DNA from: Sarocladium kiliense
Lineage: Eukaryota > Ascomycota > Sordariomycetes > Hypocreales > Sarocladiaceae
Direction: 5' to 3'
DNA: 64,000 bases
Assembly (NCBI GenBank): GCA_030734395.1
Contig: JAUZTG010000016.1
Coordinates: 1,612,001-1,676,000, forward strand
The notes under the pieces are model-generated. The model searched no databases, was not told the origin of the DNA, and saw only the letters and a list, made by a program, of their open reading frames with translations. The translations under genes were made by a program, and so were the position numbers. This document shows positions 41,427-54,390 of this stretch, piece after piece (the first letter of the stretch is position 1; every line of letters starts with the position of its first letter).

Positions 41427-43843
41427 TCAGCTGTTTGGTCGAAAGGTCTGGATTGGTAGAAAACTTTCGAAGAAAGCAGCATCGACACCCTGAAAAGCCC
41501 ACTCATCTCCAGATGCCATAACATCGGTCATGGCTAGATCTGAATGTGGAATCCCTCCTCCATTAGTCGCAAAGACCGATTGATAGTTGATCTGGAAGGG
41601 CTGCGCGTATGATCCTATGGGATTTGGGTTCGAAGGTAGAGGTTGTAACGAATGGTGCCCAAGCATTTGCGCAGTCTCCAAGAGCCCGGCCTCTGATGTC
41701 GGCAAAAGTGCCGGATGCGACTGAGGAACTGTTGAGACAGGCAAAACATCAGATCCTTGAGCCGAGGAACTACTGTGCGACTGTGACCACGCCGCCGTGG
41801 GCTCCTCTAGAGAAGCAATCGGCTCAGCAGCTCGGACGAGGCTGATCGACCCGAAGTAAGGTATATCGAGCCGGAAGTCCTCACGATATACCTCATCATC
41901 ATGTTCGGCGATAGAGCTTTGGAACGAGTCGCCTGCGTTGGATGATGCTTCCTCAAGATGGAGCAGTCTCCTTACTGTGAGGGCCGTTTGTTTGGACAGT
42001 TCATCCCCATTAAGAGTGTTGAGTGTATCCATGGTTTCCATAGCCCGAGAGATCAGGGCCCTGTCGCTAGGACGTTGATGGGCCAGCATCCAGCCAGACC
42101 TTTGCTGAGGGAAAGTGAGATGGGCCAAGAGGAGCGTCATCGATGCAGTGAAGGCAGTGAAGTCAACCCATCGACAGCAGAAGACGATATTGACAATGCG
42201 ACGAAAGCTGACGAAGCGAGACAGAACTTCCCGACAGGCAAATAGGCATGTCGTCTTGCTCTGGTCGTATCGATGGTCGGTAGTACTCATGTGCAAAAAG
42301 GGCATGTGCAAGACAGTAAGTAGATGGTAATGAATGATTTGACTCATGGAGCTGATGATGCGAGACATCAGATCAACCTGTGCCATGCCTGGCGTCAAGT
42401 ACAAGGGTTCCCAGAACTCTGGAGCAAGTGAACTGGCTGCATCATTCAGTTGTTGATCGATTTCATGGGTCATCACGAGATTGTATCGGTTGTCATCCTG
42501 GTTCCGTAAAATAACGAGCTTGCAGATGTCAATATGCACCTTTTCGAGCCACTCGCCGTCGGTTTCGTGATCTGGCTTGGTGGGAGCAGCGAATTTGCCC
42601 TTCATGAGCGGCGATGGCATGCCGATGAGGAGAGAAACATAGCGCTCGCAATAGTTCAAATGCGCCCAAGTCATCTCTAGCGAGATCTTTGTAGCTGGAT
42701 CATGCTGCTTGATCTTGATACTGGACGCACCGCGATGAGCGCCCATGAATTGCGCAAGCACTGAAGCGCGTCGGAGTGATGGCAGAGCCTGACGAAGCTT
42801 ACCATCATTCATCAGGTAGACGCCCATGCAATTCAGACATTCAAGGCCTTCCAAAGAGTCGACCAAGTCATCGCGGCACACAACAAGGCTTTGAGTAACT
42901 TCGATGTATCGTTTCATGCAGTTCCTTAAAGTCGGACCGATGGTCAGATGTGTGGTGTCATAGTCAGGAGGTAGTTGTTGAATAGAAAGAGCGAGGTAAA
43001 TCAACTTGCGAGCCAGGACGATGGGGTGGGCGGTAATTGGGGGGATCTGTGAAATAGTCTTTGGCGGGTGATATTCGCCCTTGACAAATAACTCATGATA
43101 GGAATTGCTAATCGACTGAATGAAGAGAGCAGACCTGCCCTCTCCAACAATCAGGTCAAGGTCACGCTGAGGAGGGAAGTGCGAGTACAACGCCTGACTA
43201 AGGAAGGACGGTTGCGTGAGATAGTCGGAAGACGGGCTGCGGAATGACTCGACCTGGCCAGGATCCTGGGGGGCCGGGATAGTGTCTGTCGGAGACTTTA
43301 AGAGGCGGAGACTGTCAGCATGCCTTGTCCGGAGCCAGCTTAGATCGGTCTCAACTTACATCTGGCCACAACCTCTCGCGGGACTGTGTGTGGTCAACTT
43401 CACTTTCTGAGTTCCTCTGGCTGGTAGAGGCCTGAGACGCCGAGCCTTCATTACTGGTGCTTTGCTGACCACATGCATCTGTATCAGGCAAAACCTTGCT
43501 TGCGATCTTCTCGAGCATAAACTCGACTCGTCGCAGTCTTTCGGCAGTTGCAGAGCCATCAGAGGTTCCAGCTTCTGAGGGCACATCGATGTATTCCTGG
43601 GAGATGCAGGCTGTTCCACGCCGTTGACAGCCAACACATACTGGTGCTGAAGGTCGCTCAAAGAAGCATCGAACTTTGCGCCGTTTGCCTTGTGCGGGCG
43701 CAGTGCGGATCAGCAAGGCCCTGTGTAGAACAACCAGGTTGGTGCAACTCACATTCACCACAGCTCCGAGTTCCCTTGCGAAGAGTACGCCGCGGTACCG
43801 GAGATACACCATCGGAGGCTGCAGGTCGCTGATAGTCGGCCAT
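41427..43843 (-). CDS. Zn2Cys6 fungal transcription factor with fungal-specific regulatory domain
   Basis: Three exons: 43843-43753, 43688-43360 and 43295-41427 (introns 43689-43752 and 43296-43359); 762 aa. The zinc cluster is split by the first intron after its second cysteine codon begins: C-GE-C, KRRKVR, C, nine residues, C-VG-C, QRRGTA, C. It is followed by a short dimerisation helix (ERLRRVEFMLEKIAS). For intron 2 only the TTAAAG acceptor keeps frame; an earlier CAG would shift it. The long third exon has the middle-homology region (ARKLIYLALSIQQLP, CLNCMGVYLMNDGKLRQA, AWAHLNYCERYVSLLIGMP-like). The C-terminus is rich in Phe/Asp and may activate. The target is unknown. Confidence 0.9.
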
Positions 43844-45524
43844 CTCGTCTTACCTGGGACGGCTCTGACGTTACGGCACAAGGCGCACTGCTCTGACAGG
43901 GGGAAGAAAGTGCGTGGGCAGCGCAATGCGCCAATGCTAGCACCAAGTATACAATCTGGCGGAGCACGATACAGCCGTCGATCGAGGCCGACGCTTGTGT
44001 ACAATCGGTCGGAAGCGACCAGAAGACCGGGCCTGCTGGGTGTGAAGAGATGCAAGAGTTCGTGGTTCTTCAGACGCTCCGCCGGATCTCCGCCGAGCCA
44101 AGGATTGCGGCGTATACGAGTGCTGCATTATTGCGTGCGAACGTTGTAATGTCGGACGAATTCTCCGATATAGGCGAGAATCTCGAGACTTAAAAGGCGT
44201 CTAGAAACCATCACCAAATGACGGAAGAGATGAACCATGGCAATCGACTGTCTCTTCGCCAAATATTTTGAGGTAGACAGGGCACAGCAAGCATGACTGT
44301 GGTTCCGGACAGGAAGCACATTTCTCCGGGAGCCCTTCGTCGCCTTCACATCAGCTGATAAAGACGCACATTAGCTCAGCATCGTCAGCCATTGCGCCAG
44401 GCAGAGAGAGCACAAGCAAGCAACCACGGTATATGTCTTTCTGTAAGTATATCCCAAAGGTTGAGTCTGAGACGACGTTGGGCCTACAGCGTGCTAGTGC
44501 GAATGGTGACGACTTTGCTCCAAAGTGGAGGCCCATCAAGCGGTCTAAAAATAAAGGCCCCCTGGAGCTACCTGTTGATTGCAAAAGCATCACGGAGAAA
44601 ATAGATCAGGGGACGCCGTAGAATAGGGATCCCCGCAGAATTACCTTCTTGACCCAGATCTATCCATCCAAGCCGACGCGAGACCACGGTAGTGTGATCG
44701 AGACCGAGCGTGGCCCGTAGAAATTCTGAGTCGTGGCTTGGGCTCCAGCATTGGGTAAGCTACTGGTTGCAAAGTCTGCATTTGGGTGATGCATGTGCTG
44801 ATTACTTTCGTGAAAATTTTCTGCAACGAAACAAGTCTATGTTGACGACATCTCATCTGTAAAAAACAGAAATCACAGTGAATACAGATTCCTCGCGTTT
44901 GGTCGACAGTCAGGGAGTGGACGACGACTACGAACCGTGCCAGGAAGGAGCGGATGGAGGACCGTTGAGGCGAGTCAAGCTCCAGGAAGGAGCACTCGGC
45001 AATGCGTGGCAGGTGCGCGGCATTAGGTAACAGCAAATGCAGCTTTGGCGGCGGAACCACCCCTCGGCCACCCTCGGCCAATCACGGTTGCTGCATTGCT
45101 CCGTCATAGTGGGGTCCTTGAGCCCCAAGCAAACCCTTGGGAAGCCGGGGAAGGAGCAATCGAAGCGTCCAGCGAACAAAGTTCAGGTGCAAAGAATGCT
45201 GTGACGGCATCCGGCACGTCTCGTCTCACAAGCAGGAGGCGAGCAATCCCATCGTCAGTCAGACTTTTCCATTCACCTCACCCCTCTTTCGCTTTTTCTC
45301 TCTTAGGCCTGTTCTCACCTTCATCAATCTGGACTGGGCTTCTCTTGATCTTCTATTCGTAGTACAGGGCACCACATCGTCCTGGAGACAAAATTTCTAT
45401 TACAGCAGTCCGGGATCGGCATTCACTCGTTTCCGTCCATCCCACAATAGATTCCACGTGCCACTCAACCGACTCTCGTTCAATTCCCACAATCTCACAC
45501 CTTTGATCTTCATTCTTTATTATC
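43844..45524. promoter_or_regulatory. Divergent promoter region, Zn2Cys6 factor and Prm10-like gene
   Basis: 1681 bases. Numerous frames (43676-44149, 44351-44593, 44641-45081 and others) lack domains and start context. The last 250 bases before 45525 are CT-rich, as expected for a leader. Confidence 0.4.
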
Positions 45525-48246
45525 ATGGACAGCTCGCAGTCTCCAGAAAGCGATGAGCCCCCGTTCTACGGTGTTGGGGCTGCCGCTGGCTCTGGATCTG
45601 GCTCTGGATCGAGCTCTACTCAACAGCAGCAGCAGCAGCAACACCCTCGCGAGGGTTCTCCCACCTCTCCCTATTGGACAACCGAACCACCACCAGCAAT
45701 TCCTGCTATTACACGTCCGGACTCACCGGGTACAGCATTGAAGAAGGAAAAGGGCCGGGTACGTTTTAACAGCAATGCTGCAGCTGGCCCAAACCCTTTC
45801 GCCGATCCGAGCACTAGTCACAATCCCCAGCCACGACCTTCTCCCATATCCCGACCAAAGCCATCTATTATCCGTAAGTTACTTCTGACGAGTCACATGT
45901 CCACCTGTTTCACGAGCCACCTCGCTGACGTTTCTCAAGATGGCGAAAACACTAAAGAACCCACCGAAGAAACTAAGGAGCTTGATGTCGATGCCGAACA
46001 GGCTGCCGCTCAAGAAAGAGCCCGTAGAGTCGCCGCCCACGTTCATCGGGGATCGCCATCGCCCAGTCGCTCCCGCCATTCGATCGACTCGGACTATAGC
46101 GATCGCCCCAGCGCCGGTCCAAAGTTGTATGGCAGTCTCGACGATATCCCTCTCCAGGACATGAGCTCCCGCGCTGGCTGGCAACAAGTTTCCTCATCCG
46201 AAGTCGAGAAGGAGACAATCGAGGACGAAGCTGCAAATCTCTTACGCACCCATACTGTCCGACGTTTCGGGCGTTCGCAACATCACCCATCGGGTGACGG
46301 CACCGTTAACACGCACAATGTCACCCAGACCGAGAGTGAATCCAAGGAGTTACCACTCAGCCAAAAGAACAATGCGGCCTACGATGGTCTATATGAGGTT
46401 GCAGCACCCAAGAAGACCCACGGTCTCCTCACGGAAATTTTGAACCTCTACAAAGCGGGCGAACCTTCTTCTTCCAGTGGTCACACCAGTGGACATGCCA
46501 GAGGTAGCTCAGTTGGCTCGACAAGTGGCGACTGGACACCAATCACTTCTGGCTCCCCTGGCACTAGCACACAAGGTACTGGCACGCCCAGAAGAAAATG
46601 GTATGAACAGAACCGATCCCAGGAGACACTCATCAACTTGGTCGGAGCCTCCGCCAAACTAGCCAATCCCAACGATGGCAAAGGCGAAAAGGTTGACAAG
46701 CATGCGAAGAAACACGGCAAGCGACCAGGCATGCACAAGCGCACGACCAGCGCAAACCGATTGAGTGCCCTTTTGTCGTCGCGCCAAGAAGAAGAGCATC
46801 GGGTGCAGGTCAACATATCCAACATTCTCAACTGCCAGGATTACATCGTCAAGCTTTGCCGAGCTCTGATGCTGTACGGTGCCCCCACTCATCGTCTGGA
46901 AGAATACCTCTCAACATCAGCCAACTTTCTCGAGATTGCTGGCCAGTTTCTCTACCTCCCGGGCTGCATGGTCATATCTTTCGACGACAAGTACACTCAT
47001 ACGGCCGAGGTTCGCTTAGTCCGGACGGCCCAGGCGATTGACTTGGGCAAGTTGAAGGACGTCCACCATATTTACAAAGACGTGATTCACGATGTGATCA
47101 GCGCGGATGAAGGGCGGGCAAGACTGGAAGACCTATATGCCCGGAAGGACAAGTTCAACCCATGGCTGCGAGTCTTGGTCCACGGCTTCACGAGTGCGAC
47201 TGCTGCTGTCTTTTCGTTCGACGCTCGACCAATCGATCTCCCCTTGCTTTTCTGCTTCGGATGTCTAGTTGGCTGGCTTCAGCTTATCGTAGCGAGCCGA
47301 TATCAGCTATACAGCAACGTTTTCGAGATCAGTGCTACCGTCATCGTCAGTTTCATGGCGCGCGCTTTTGGAAGTATTCAAAAAGACGGCCAACCTCTAT
47401 TTTGCTTCTCTGCTCTAGCGCAGGGTGGCATTGTTATGCTTCTTCCTGGATACTCTGTCTGTAAGTGCCTTAATTGCCACACACCACCCCTCTTCCCATT
47501 CTCTGCTGTATGCAATTCACCTGCTTTCGCCCTCTCGATGTGGAAGGATGACTGACGATACAGTGTGCTCTTCTCTTGAACTGCAATCGCGCGCCATCAT
47601 CCCTGGATCAATTCGTATAGTATACGCCATCATCTACAGTCTCTTTTTGGGCTTTGGCATTACGGTTGGCGCGCTTTTCTACGGACTGATCGATAGCAAC
47701 GCCACATCAGACACAACGTGCCGCGACACTCTCAACCCTTTTGTCGGATTCGCTTTTGTGCCGGGATTTGTCCTTTGCATCTGCCTCCTATATCAAGCAA
47801 AGTGGCGCCAGATGCCGGTCATGCTCTTCGTAGCATGTGCCGGCTACATCGTCAACTACTTTAGTAGCAAGCGATTTGCTATTGCGCCACAAATCGCGAA
47901 TACTGCAGGTGCATTCGCGGTCGGCGTTCTGGCGAATCTTTACTCTCGAGTCCGGCACGGTGTCGCTGCAGCTACCCTCATTCCTGCAATTTTCACACAA
48001 GTCCCCGGAGGCCTTGCATCGACTGGCGGCCTCATCAGCGGGCTGCAGCTTGCGAATGAGGTGGCCAATTCCAATTCCACGACTGATAGTTCAAACTCCG
48101 ATCTTCCGTCGTCGATGAATTCGGTGGTGTTCAGTCTTGCTGCCAACATGATCCAAATCGCGATCGGCATAGCAGTCGGACTCTTTTTGAGCGCCCTGGT
48201 CATTTACCCATTTGGAAAACGACGTAGCGGTCTCTTCAGCTTCTAG
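45525..48246 (+). CDS. ThrE/DUF1212 membrane protein, Prm10-like
   Basis: Integral membrane protein of the threonine/serine exporter fold, related to yeast pheromone-regulated Prm10. Three exons: 45525-45873, 45940-47460 and 47564-48246; introns 45874-45939 and 47461-47563; 850 aa. The first intron is 66 nt and stop-free, so reading through it keeps frame; splicing gives SIIHGENT. About 420 residues of polar, Ser/Gly/Gln-rich sequence come first, including a Q7 run. Then the ThrE N-terminal domain starts: ILNCQDYIVKLCRALMLYGAPTHRLEEYL and FLYLPGCMVISF. About ten hydrophobic spans follow. Near the end TQVPGGLASTGGL is the family signature before a last span. Fungal members are probably vacuolar or plasma-membrane transporters; the substrate is unproven. 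Confidence 0.9.
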
Positions 48247-48933
48247 TCGCAAACCCTAAGGGTGTGCAACCCGAGGTAGGGTCATCGAATCGGCTTCAAG
48301 CCATACACATACACACTCTTGTCCGCTGGACTATAGCCCATCTCCAGACAGATCATTACCCGTCACGCTTCACGACCACCATCATGTACTACATTGCATT
48401 GAAGGCGCACCAGCCATTTTGCATTAGATAAACATAGCCATAGAAACAACCATGTCCATAACTCGTAGCGACTGCCAAAGGACTTTCTCAGCGACTGCGC
48501 AATTGAACTCAACATTTTGAAAGATCTTTGGAACTACTCTCCTCGACTTTTGTGTTTGCTGCAGCGCCTCTCATCTGGTCGCTGCCCAAATCAATATGTC
48601 ACTGTCGCAAGCATGGTTCACAACCCTCTGTGACGAATGTCACGCATGGTACGTCTAATCATATTTCCAGCATGGAAACGCCGGTATCAACTTTACTTAC
48701 CTGAAAAGCGGCATTTCGACCTCCTGATCGCCAACAAACGGAACGCGTCCTCGTTTGTTCGCGCCTAGCGCATAAAACTTATTGAAAAGCACTCACCTCG
48801 ACCAGAGCACACGACCCTTTTCTGACTTACCTTGTCCATCAGTGAAGCCCTTTGGTTTCACACAAAGCACGACTTTACATCACAGCCGCTCTGGCCAGCG
48901 AGGCTTCAGCATTTGGGAGCTGGGCCTGACAGC
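48247..48933. other. Convergent intergenic region
   Basis: 687 bases between convergent genes, presumably both 3' UTRs. No supported frame. Confidence 0.4.
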
Positions 48934-49770
48934 TCATCCCCTGGTAGCTCGCTTCCTCTTTTTCGCTGGCTCTCTCATGTTGGTCTGAGGGTCAGTCACA
49001 GGAGCCCGAATCGTAATGTCCAGAGGGACATAGACCATCTGGCGCTTCTTGGTCTCGAGATTCACCCACTCGACATAGAAGAACGCGGTAATGCGCCTCT
49101 CAAGCTCGCCGACTCCTGCAGCCTTCCCCGCCGCCTGGACATACTTGAGGTCCAGGCCCGCGGCACTCACGTTCCATCGGAAGGGGAAGACAGCAGAGGG
49201 CTTGCCATTGACGTCCTTGAGAACTGGGTCGGCATGGTCGAGATTCCAACCAACTGGGTTGTTCTTGAGACTGGTCTTGACCGGCCTGGGGGCATTCTTA
49301 GCCAAAAGACTCACAATGGGGTTGCTTGCGGTGCTGACGTCGTCTTCCATGTGGTGGATGTAGCAGCCTTCGAACTTTATACTTTGCGCGCTCGCTCTCG
49401 GAGGTAGTGTGGAGGACTTGGTCGATGTCCAGCTGGATGGTGAACTCGAGGTCTGTGTCGGCGTCAGCCGCGAGCTTGTCGCTGGGCAGGACTGTGACGC
49501 CAGTTGGAAGAGGTTTCTTCGCACGTGTAGCCCTTTCAGGGTTTTCTCGGGTGTTGGGAGTGCGTTCTTGCTGGCTAGGGCCAATGCTCTACGACGGCTT
49601 ACCATCATTGGCTCGTCTTCGGAGTCGGGCTCTTCGTCGTTCTTCTCAGATGGCGTCTTTGCGACGCCGCTGTTTGCAATGTAATTGCTCATCAGTCTAT
49701 CCATTGCGTGGTCGTCAGGGGGGGTAATACTTTCCTTCCTGGGGGTGGTCTCTTCCTCGTCATCGTCCAT
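48934..49770 (-). CDS. Unknown protein, proposed three-exon model
   Basis: I do not recognise the family. A single long frame exists, but its middle third (about 49385-49515) reads Ser/Thr-rich nonsense while the neighbouring frame has C-ending codons and a sensible sequence (LPTGVTVLPSDKLAAD, LEFTIQLDIDQVLHTTSE). A spliced model resolves this: exons 49770-49603, 49516-49383 and 49333-48934, with introns 49517-49602 (GTAAGC...GAAG) and 49334-49382 (GTATAA...TCAG, 49 nt). The sum is exactly 233 codons plus stop. The C-terminal part is well behaved (VFPFRWNVSAAGLDLKYVQ, ITAFFYVEWVNLETKKRQM) and ends in basic residues (AKKRKRATRG), suggesting nuclear location. The frame stays open upstream of the ATG and includes PVIDLT, so the true start may lie further upstream. 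The acceptor of intron 1 is the weakest call. Confidence 0.55.
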   Translation of the reverse strand: MDDDEEETTPRKESITPPDDHAMDRLMSNYIANSGVAKTPSEKNDEEPDSEDEPMMVSRRRALALASKNALPTPEKTLKGLHVRRNLFQLASQSCPATSSRLTPTQTSSSPSSWTSTKSSTLPPRASAQSIKFEGCYIHHMEDDVSTASNPIVSLLAKNAPRPVKTSLKNNPVGWNLDHADPVLKDVNGKPSAVFPFRWNVSAAGLDLKYVQAAGKAAGVGELERRITAFFYVEWVNLETKKRQMVYVPLDITIRAPVTDPQTNMREPAKKRKRATRG

Positions 49771-50893
49771 GGTCAGATCGATCACGGGGATACTAGGTTG
49801 ACCATCTTTTGCCTTATGCTCGTGGCTTGGGACCGTGGAGGGCTTGCTACCATCGCCCTTGGTGCGGATAGCTACGGTATTGTTTCGGTGGGTCTCTATT
49901 GTTACAGTAGGATACTTGTTTCTGTTACACAGTAAGTGTGGTGTTTGGTATAATAGTTGTGGTTGTTGTGACGGTGTAGTTGAAAGTGGTGAATGACTGA
50001 AGACTCGAACATAACTGGCATTGTATACTGCAGTTATATAGAAATGATATGGAAGCTGCCTTCATTGATCCCATCGTCACCTTTCACAGCACCCTTTGTC
50101 AATTCTCATAGACCTGGCCATTTTGGCCGGTTCGACAGACTTGACAGGTGAAAGGTGGCCATCAAAGACAAGCCGCCGACTCTATGTGTAGCGCGCCGAT
50201 GAGCCACGCCGCAGACAAAGGCCCAACCAAGATCGCTTTTGTTCCAATTGATTCAGTTTCCAATACCAGTTGAAGAAGATTGTCTATGGTACTGGGGACT
50301 GATACAGTACAGGAGATGGCTTTACCCCTTTACCTGCGCAGAGACACAACGTACTCAGAACTGACACCGCTGGGCGCTGATAACCTCCGATGACTAATCC
50401 GCCTCTCATTATCTCCAGTTGGCAATAATTGTAGAAATACCACGACTGGTCAGAATCCTAGTCAGAATCCCCAGTCGCCGTTACGAGTCGTTAAAGTTAA
50501 GCTTTCACTCGAAACACTCAGGTTAGTCGTAAACTCAGATAGTAGACTAACATGGGTTTCGCGGCCCCGTCGCCCTCCTTGGAAACCGAAGCTGCATGAA
50601 ACATCCAATCTTGGGAAAGGCGATCGGATGGACGGGACAAGAAAGCAGACAGATGCAGGGGTGTTTGTATTGCCTACGGATCATGCGGAGCTTCACCGGC
50701 CGAACGCTGCATTGAGGGGGGTGGATGTGCGCCCGGCTAAGTGTATCTATCCCTGACACGGACCTGACAATGGCGGAAAGTCTAGTTATACTGGACGAGT
50801 ATATGACAGATTGGCAGCCCAGAAATGAGGGATGAATGCAGAGAGTTTCGTTGTGTACCTCAGACACGTTCAGGAAGACAAAAGCCGCTCACT
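49771..50893. promoter_or_regulatory. Divergent intergenic region, unknown protein and GH131 enzyme
   Basis: 1123 bases. The first about 150 bases (to about 49925) stay open on the minus strand in the frame of the unknown protein and may be extra coding sequence. The rest has no supported frame. Confidence 0.4.
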
Positions 50894-51900
50894 ATGAATG
50901 CCCTCATCTCGCTGGCTGTGCTGGCCACTGGCGCCGTCGCCTTGTCTTGCGAATCGGTCTGCCCTATCATCTTTGACGGGCGCGTTCCAGCCAATGCGTC
51001 TCTGACGGATTTTGACAGCGTTCAAGGAGGTGGCTGGAGTCCATTCAACCCAGACTACGTCAAAGGCAACGACCTCCTTTGGTCGGACATTATTAAGTTC
51101 CCTGACGTGGACGAGAAGTCGCTCTTTGACGCCAGTACCAGCACTCGCCCCTTAGAGGTAACCCTCAGCGACGAAAGCATCTTCCAACAGCAATATGGCT
51201 TCCGTCGCGCCGGGCTCCTCTTCAATGAGGACAGCAACACAGGCAGTCCAGGCTCCCAAGGCATTGTAACCTTTCACTTCAGCCTGCGGATGGATGAGAC
51301 GCGGCCGGTGAACCTCAGCCACGAGTATCTCCTCGTATGGCACGAAGCAGCAGACTACTCAGCGAATCAGTTCAACTTCAACATGGGCACCCTGATCGGG
51401 CGTGAGGACGTGGCGGAGCCGAACACATACAAGCTCTTGAACAGACAAGAACAGCTGCTATGGCAGACGGAGATTCTGGAGGGAGAGTGGCAGAACTTTG
51501 GCATTACGCTAAACTTTGATGAGAAGTAAGTAACCCTTCCCCGTCTCGCCCGCTCCTCTCTGCATGACAGCATTGCCTTGCATGAAGGCTCTCGGCGAAG
51601 CAAGGCTGAGCATTTTGTACACGTAGCACCATCGCGGCCTCATACTCGACCGGTAGCGAGCCCCTTGAGCTGGCTCTCGAGCCAACACCGAATAACAACG
51701 CTGGCGAGGGCCAATACCAATTCGGAATGCTGAAGAAGCCGACGGGAACAGACGATGTGGTCAACTCAGGGTATCAGTCGAGTAACCTGAATGAGGGTCT
51801 GATTTATGGCGGTGTGTTCTTGGAGAATAGCACTGGTGGCTGCATCTCAACCCAAGGCGGGAAGCAGAACCTGAGGAGGCATGGAAGAAGGAGGGTGTGA
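50894..51900 (+). CDS. Secreted glycoside hydrolase family 131 (beta-glucanase)
   Basis: Extracellular enzyme; characterised GH131 members act on beta-1,3/1,4/1,6-glucans. Two exons, 50894-51525 and 51627-51900 (intron 51526-51626, GTAAGT...GTAG); 301 aa. A signal peptide of about 17 residues (MNALISLAVLATGAVAL) is followed by SCESVCPIIFDGRVPANASLTDFD. Family blocks in order: SPFNPDYVKGNDLLWSDII, GFRRAGLLFNEDSNTGSPG, LSHEYLLVWHEAADYSANQF, and across the intron YSTGSEPLELALE, QFGMLKKPTGT and NLNEGLIYGGVF. There is no carbohydrate-binding module. The upstream in-frame ATG at 50825 is not needed. This is a typical enzyme of plant-wall-degrading fungi. Confidence 0.9.
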
Positions 51901-54390
51901 AGAGGCTAAGCAAGGGATAAGTCGGTGAGCATGGCCATTGACACGATCCTTTTGGGTCGGACTCGCTTGCGTGAAGAGGAGGAGGAGGAGGCTGAGAGTG
52001 ATTGGGCTGCAACGACGGGGAGTGAAGGCATACAAACAACATGACAAAGCAAAAGACAGCTCAGACGATATAGGGTGACTGCGTCGGGCCTCAATAGACA
52101 AGAGTCACGCATTTTCGCACATGACTTGGGTGAAAGCACGGCAGACATGCATGGCGCCGGGCCAGACCGTCTTTGCATCACAGGGTGCATTGAGGCGAGC
52201 ATAGCAAGCACGCACGCACGGAATCCCTGTTCGCCTCTGCAATTCCATCACGCCGCGCTTCTGGGATCCAATGCATCATGACGGAGTAAAAGAGCAAAAC
52301 TAGTCCTTGAGAACAAAAAGTGCTGCGATCCAAGCCCAGCAACACACGTGGTATCTGCAGGTCATTCGGTAAGCGAACGAGGCGGAGCTTGCAGCCAAGA
52401 CGGGAGAACGGGATGAGGAAGAGTCGGCGAGTCTCAGTCGGCAGTTGAATAAATGATGCTCGAAAAGTGCGAATCCATGGGGAGACGAGAAGCTCGGCGG
52501 CGGATGTGCTCTGGCAGAGGAGCACAGGTGTGCGTGAGCAGCAGGACTCAAGACCACCATCGCAGCCCAACCTTTCCGGCTTACACCGTCCGATTGCGGA
52601 GGCCCAACCGCCGAAGACGATGCGTGGGAGGGCGCAACGCAAGTGAGGAGAACAAAAGCGGTTGCCTTGCGACGGGAGCTCAGTAACCTTGACTCGAACA
52701 AGACACGCCTCAGTAATGCTATTGTCTATTTCTATATCCCTGGAAGCCCGACTCGGTCGCTCTTCTTTTTCCCGTCTCGTCTCGGACCCCCGATTGTCTC
52801 GGCCTGACTTCGACAAAGATCGGCATCTGAGACATAGCAGATGCGAATATCGCTGAGAAGCGCAGCTGAGGGAGAGAAACAAAGGAAGATCTCGGGGGGC
52901 ACGTTCTCCAAAACATGCAGAATGATTAACGTCCTATAGGCTACTGCACAATTCAGCAAGTCAACTTGCAGTAGCTGCAGGCCACTGTGACTACTACTAC
53001 TACCCATGCTGCTCGTCTCTCTTTCTGGCCAGTCATATGCCATCCCCCTCACATCCATCCCGCCTTGTTCAACGACAGGGATCATCAAACCAAGCGTGAG
53101 GCTGTTGTCTGCATGACGCTGTCCCGCTCGGAGGGGAGCGAAAGACAGCAACCCCAAAAGGCGTCCGAATTGCTACGTTGGCTGGCTTCGTAGCAGAGCC
53201 GCTTCCCGGGACTCTCCGCCCTTAGTCCCTCATGTTGGGGCGTGTAAGTGACTGATCCCTGCTCATCACAGTCACATTTTCCTACAGCAGCCGTCATCAC
53301 TCTATCGTGGTCATGGCTGAGCTTGCCAGCCTGTCACAGCCTAGTCTCAAGCCTGGAACTTCCCCAAGCTGGTCCCAAGTCCATGGAGGAGGGGTACATC
53401 AGCAGCGTAGTGGACAGTCTTGCGTTGAGGGAGTCATGCGGCTCTGCGATGCACATGCTTCAGTCCATCGCAGGCTTGTCGCGAGGCTCTCGCCATGATG
53501 CTTGGTGTGCGTTGACGATCACGACAATCCTCACCGCCTCTTTCCCATCATGACCTGTTTCTGCGGCCATGTTGCCATCCTTTCTCTGTTTTCAGCCCGT
53601 TGGGCTGGTCGAAAGCCTCCTATGCCACAGCCCAGCCACTCCATCTTCTTTGCAGAGCCTCATTCGTGATCGTTGACCGCTTCTTCTCAAGCCCTTGGCC
53701 TCCTTGACCGGTGAGTCTCGTTATAGTGAAAGAAAGAGGAACAGTCAAAGGGACCAGACACAAATGAAGGAAACCCAATGCAGTCACTTGACACCGAAGA
53801 CATGCTTGCTTGCCAGCCTCATACCATGTTCCCACCGACAGTCAACAGCTCCCATCACAGCCACATGCCCATCCATACCCGCAGCAGCGCAAATCCGTGT
53901 CTCGGCTCCGAGTCTCAAGCCGGAGCAAGGACGACACAAATTAAGGCGAGTAGCAGCAGGGAGAGGAGAAAGCGGGAAACCCAGAGTAAAAAGGTGCAGA
54001 GTCTGTACCAAGCCCAGCCCAGCCCCCGAGTCTTGGACGCCTTGGGCCGCGCCCCGCCATGGAGATGGCACACCCGCAGCTCTTCTTAAGCCAACGAGAA
54101 GCCCTCCTTTCGATCGAAGAAGGGACTAGATTTCACAATTTCCTCTCAGCTCTTCCACGGGTGACTCTTCTTATTGTTGACTTTATTAGACTTCGCTTAT
54201 TGCGCTTTTTCAAACACCCAATAACTTCCTGCTTGCCGCTTCTATTCACACCTTCTTCTGGGCTTCGCTTACAGCAAGGCAGCAGCAATAGGCAGACTCT
54301 GTACTCCGTCTTCCGCTCCAGCCTTAGCTGCCCATTTGAACTTGGAAGACAACCTTGGAATCAATAAGCAAAAAGTCAAAGGTGAAAGAA
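51901..54390. promoter_or_regulatory. 2.5 kb gene-free region upstream of a regulator
   Basis: The longest gene-free stretch in the window. Many short frames occur on both strands (largest 52178-52882 minus), all rich in Cys/Ser/Arg without domains. Several short ATG frames lie in the last 700 bases before 54391 (for example those starting at 53695, 53778 and 54059). A CT-rich and T-rich part near 54100-54300 fits a long transcribed leader with upstream ORFs, as is common for developmental regulators in filamentous fungi. Confidence 0.4.

Noticed and set aside
52178..52882. 234-aa minus-strand frame in the long leader region
   Set aside because: Cys/Ser/Arg-rich without motif or coding-like codon use, and overlapped by equally long random frames.
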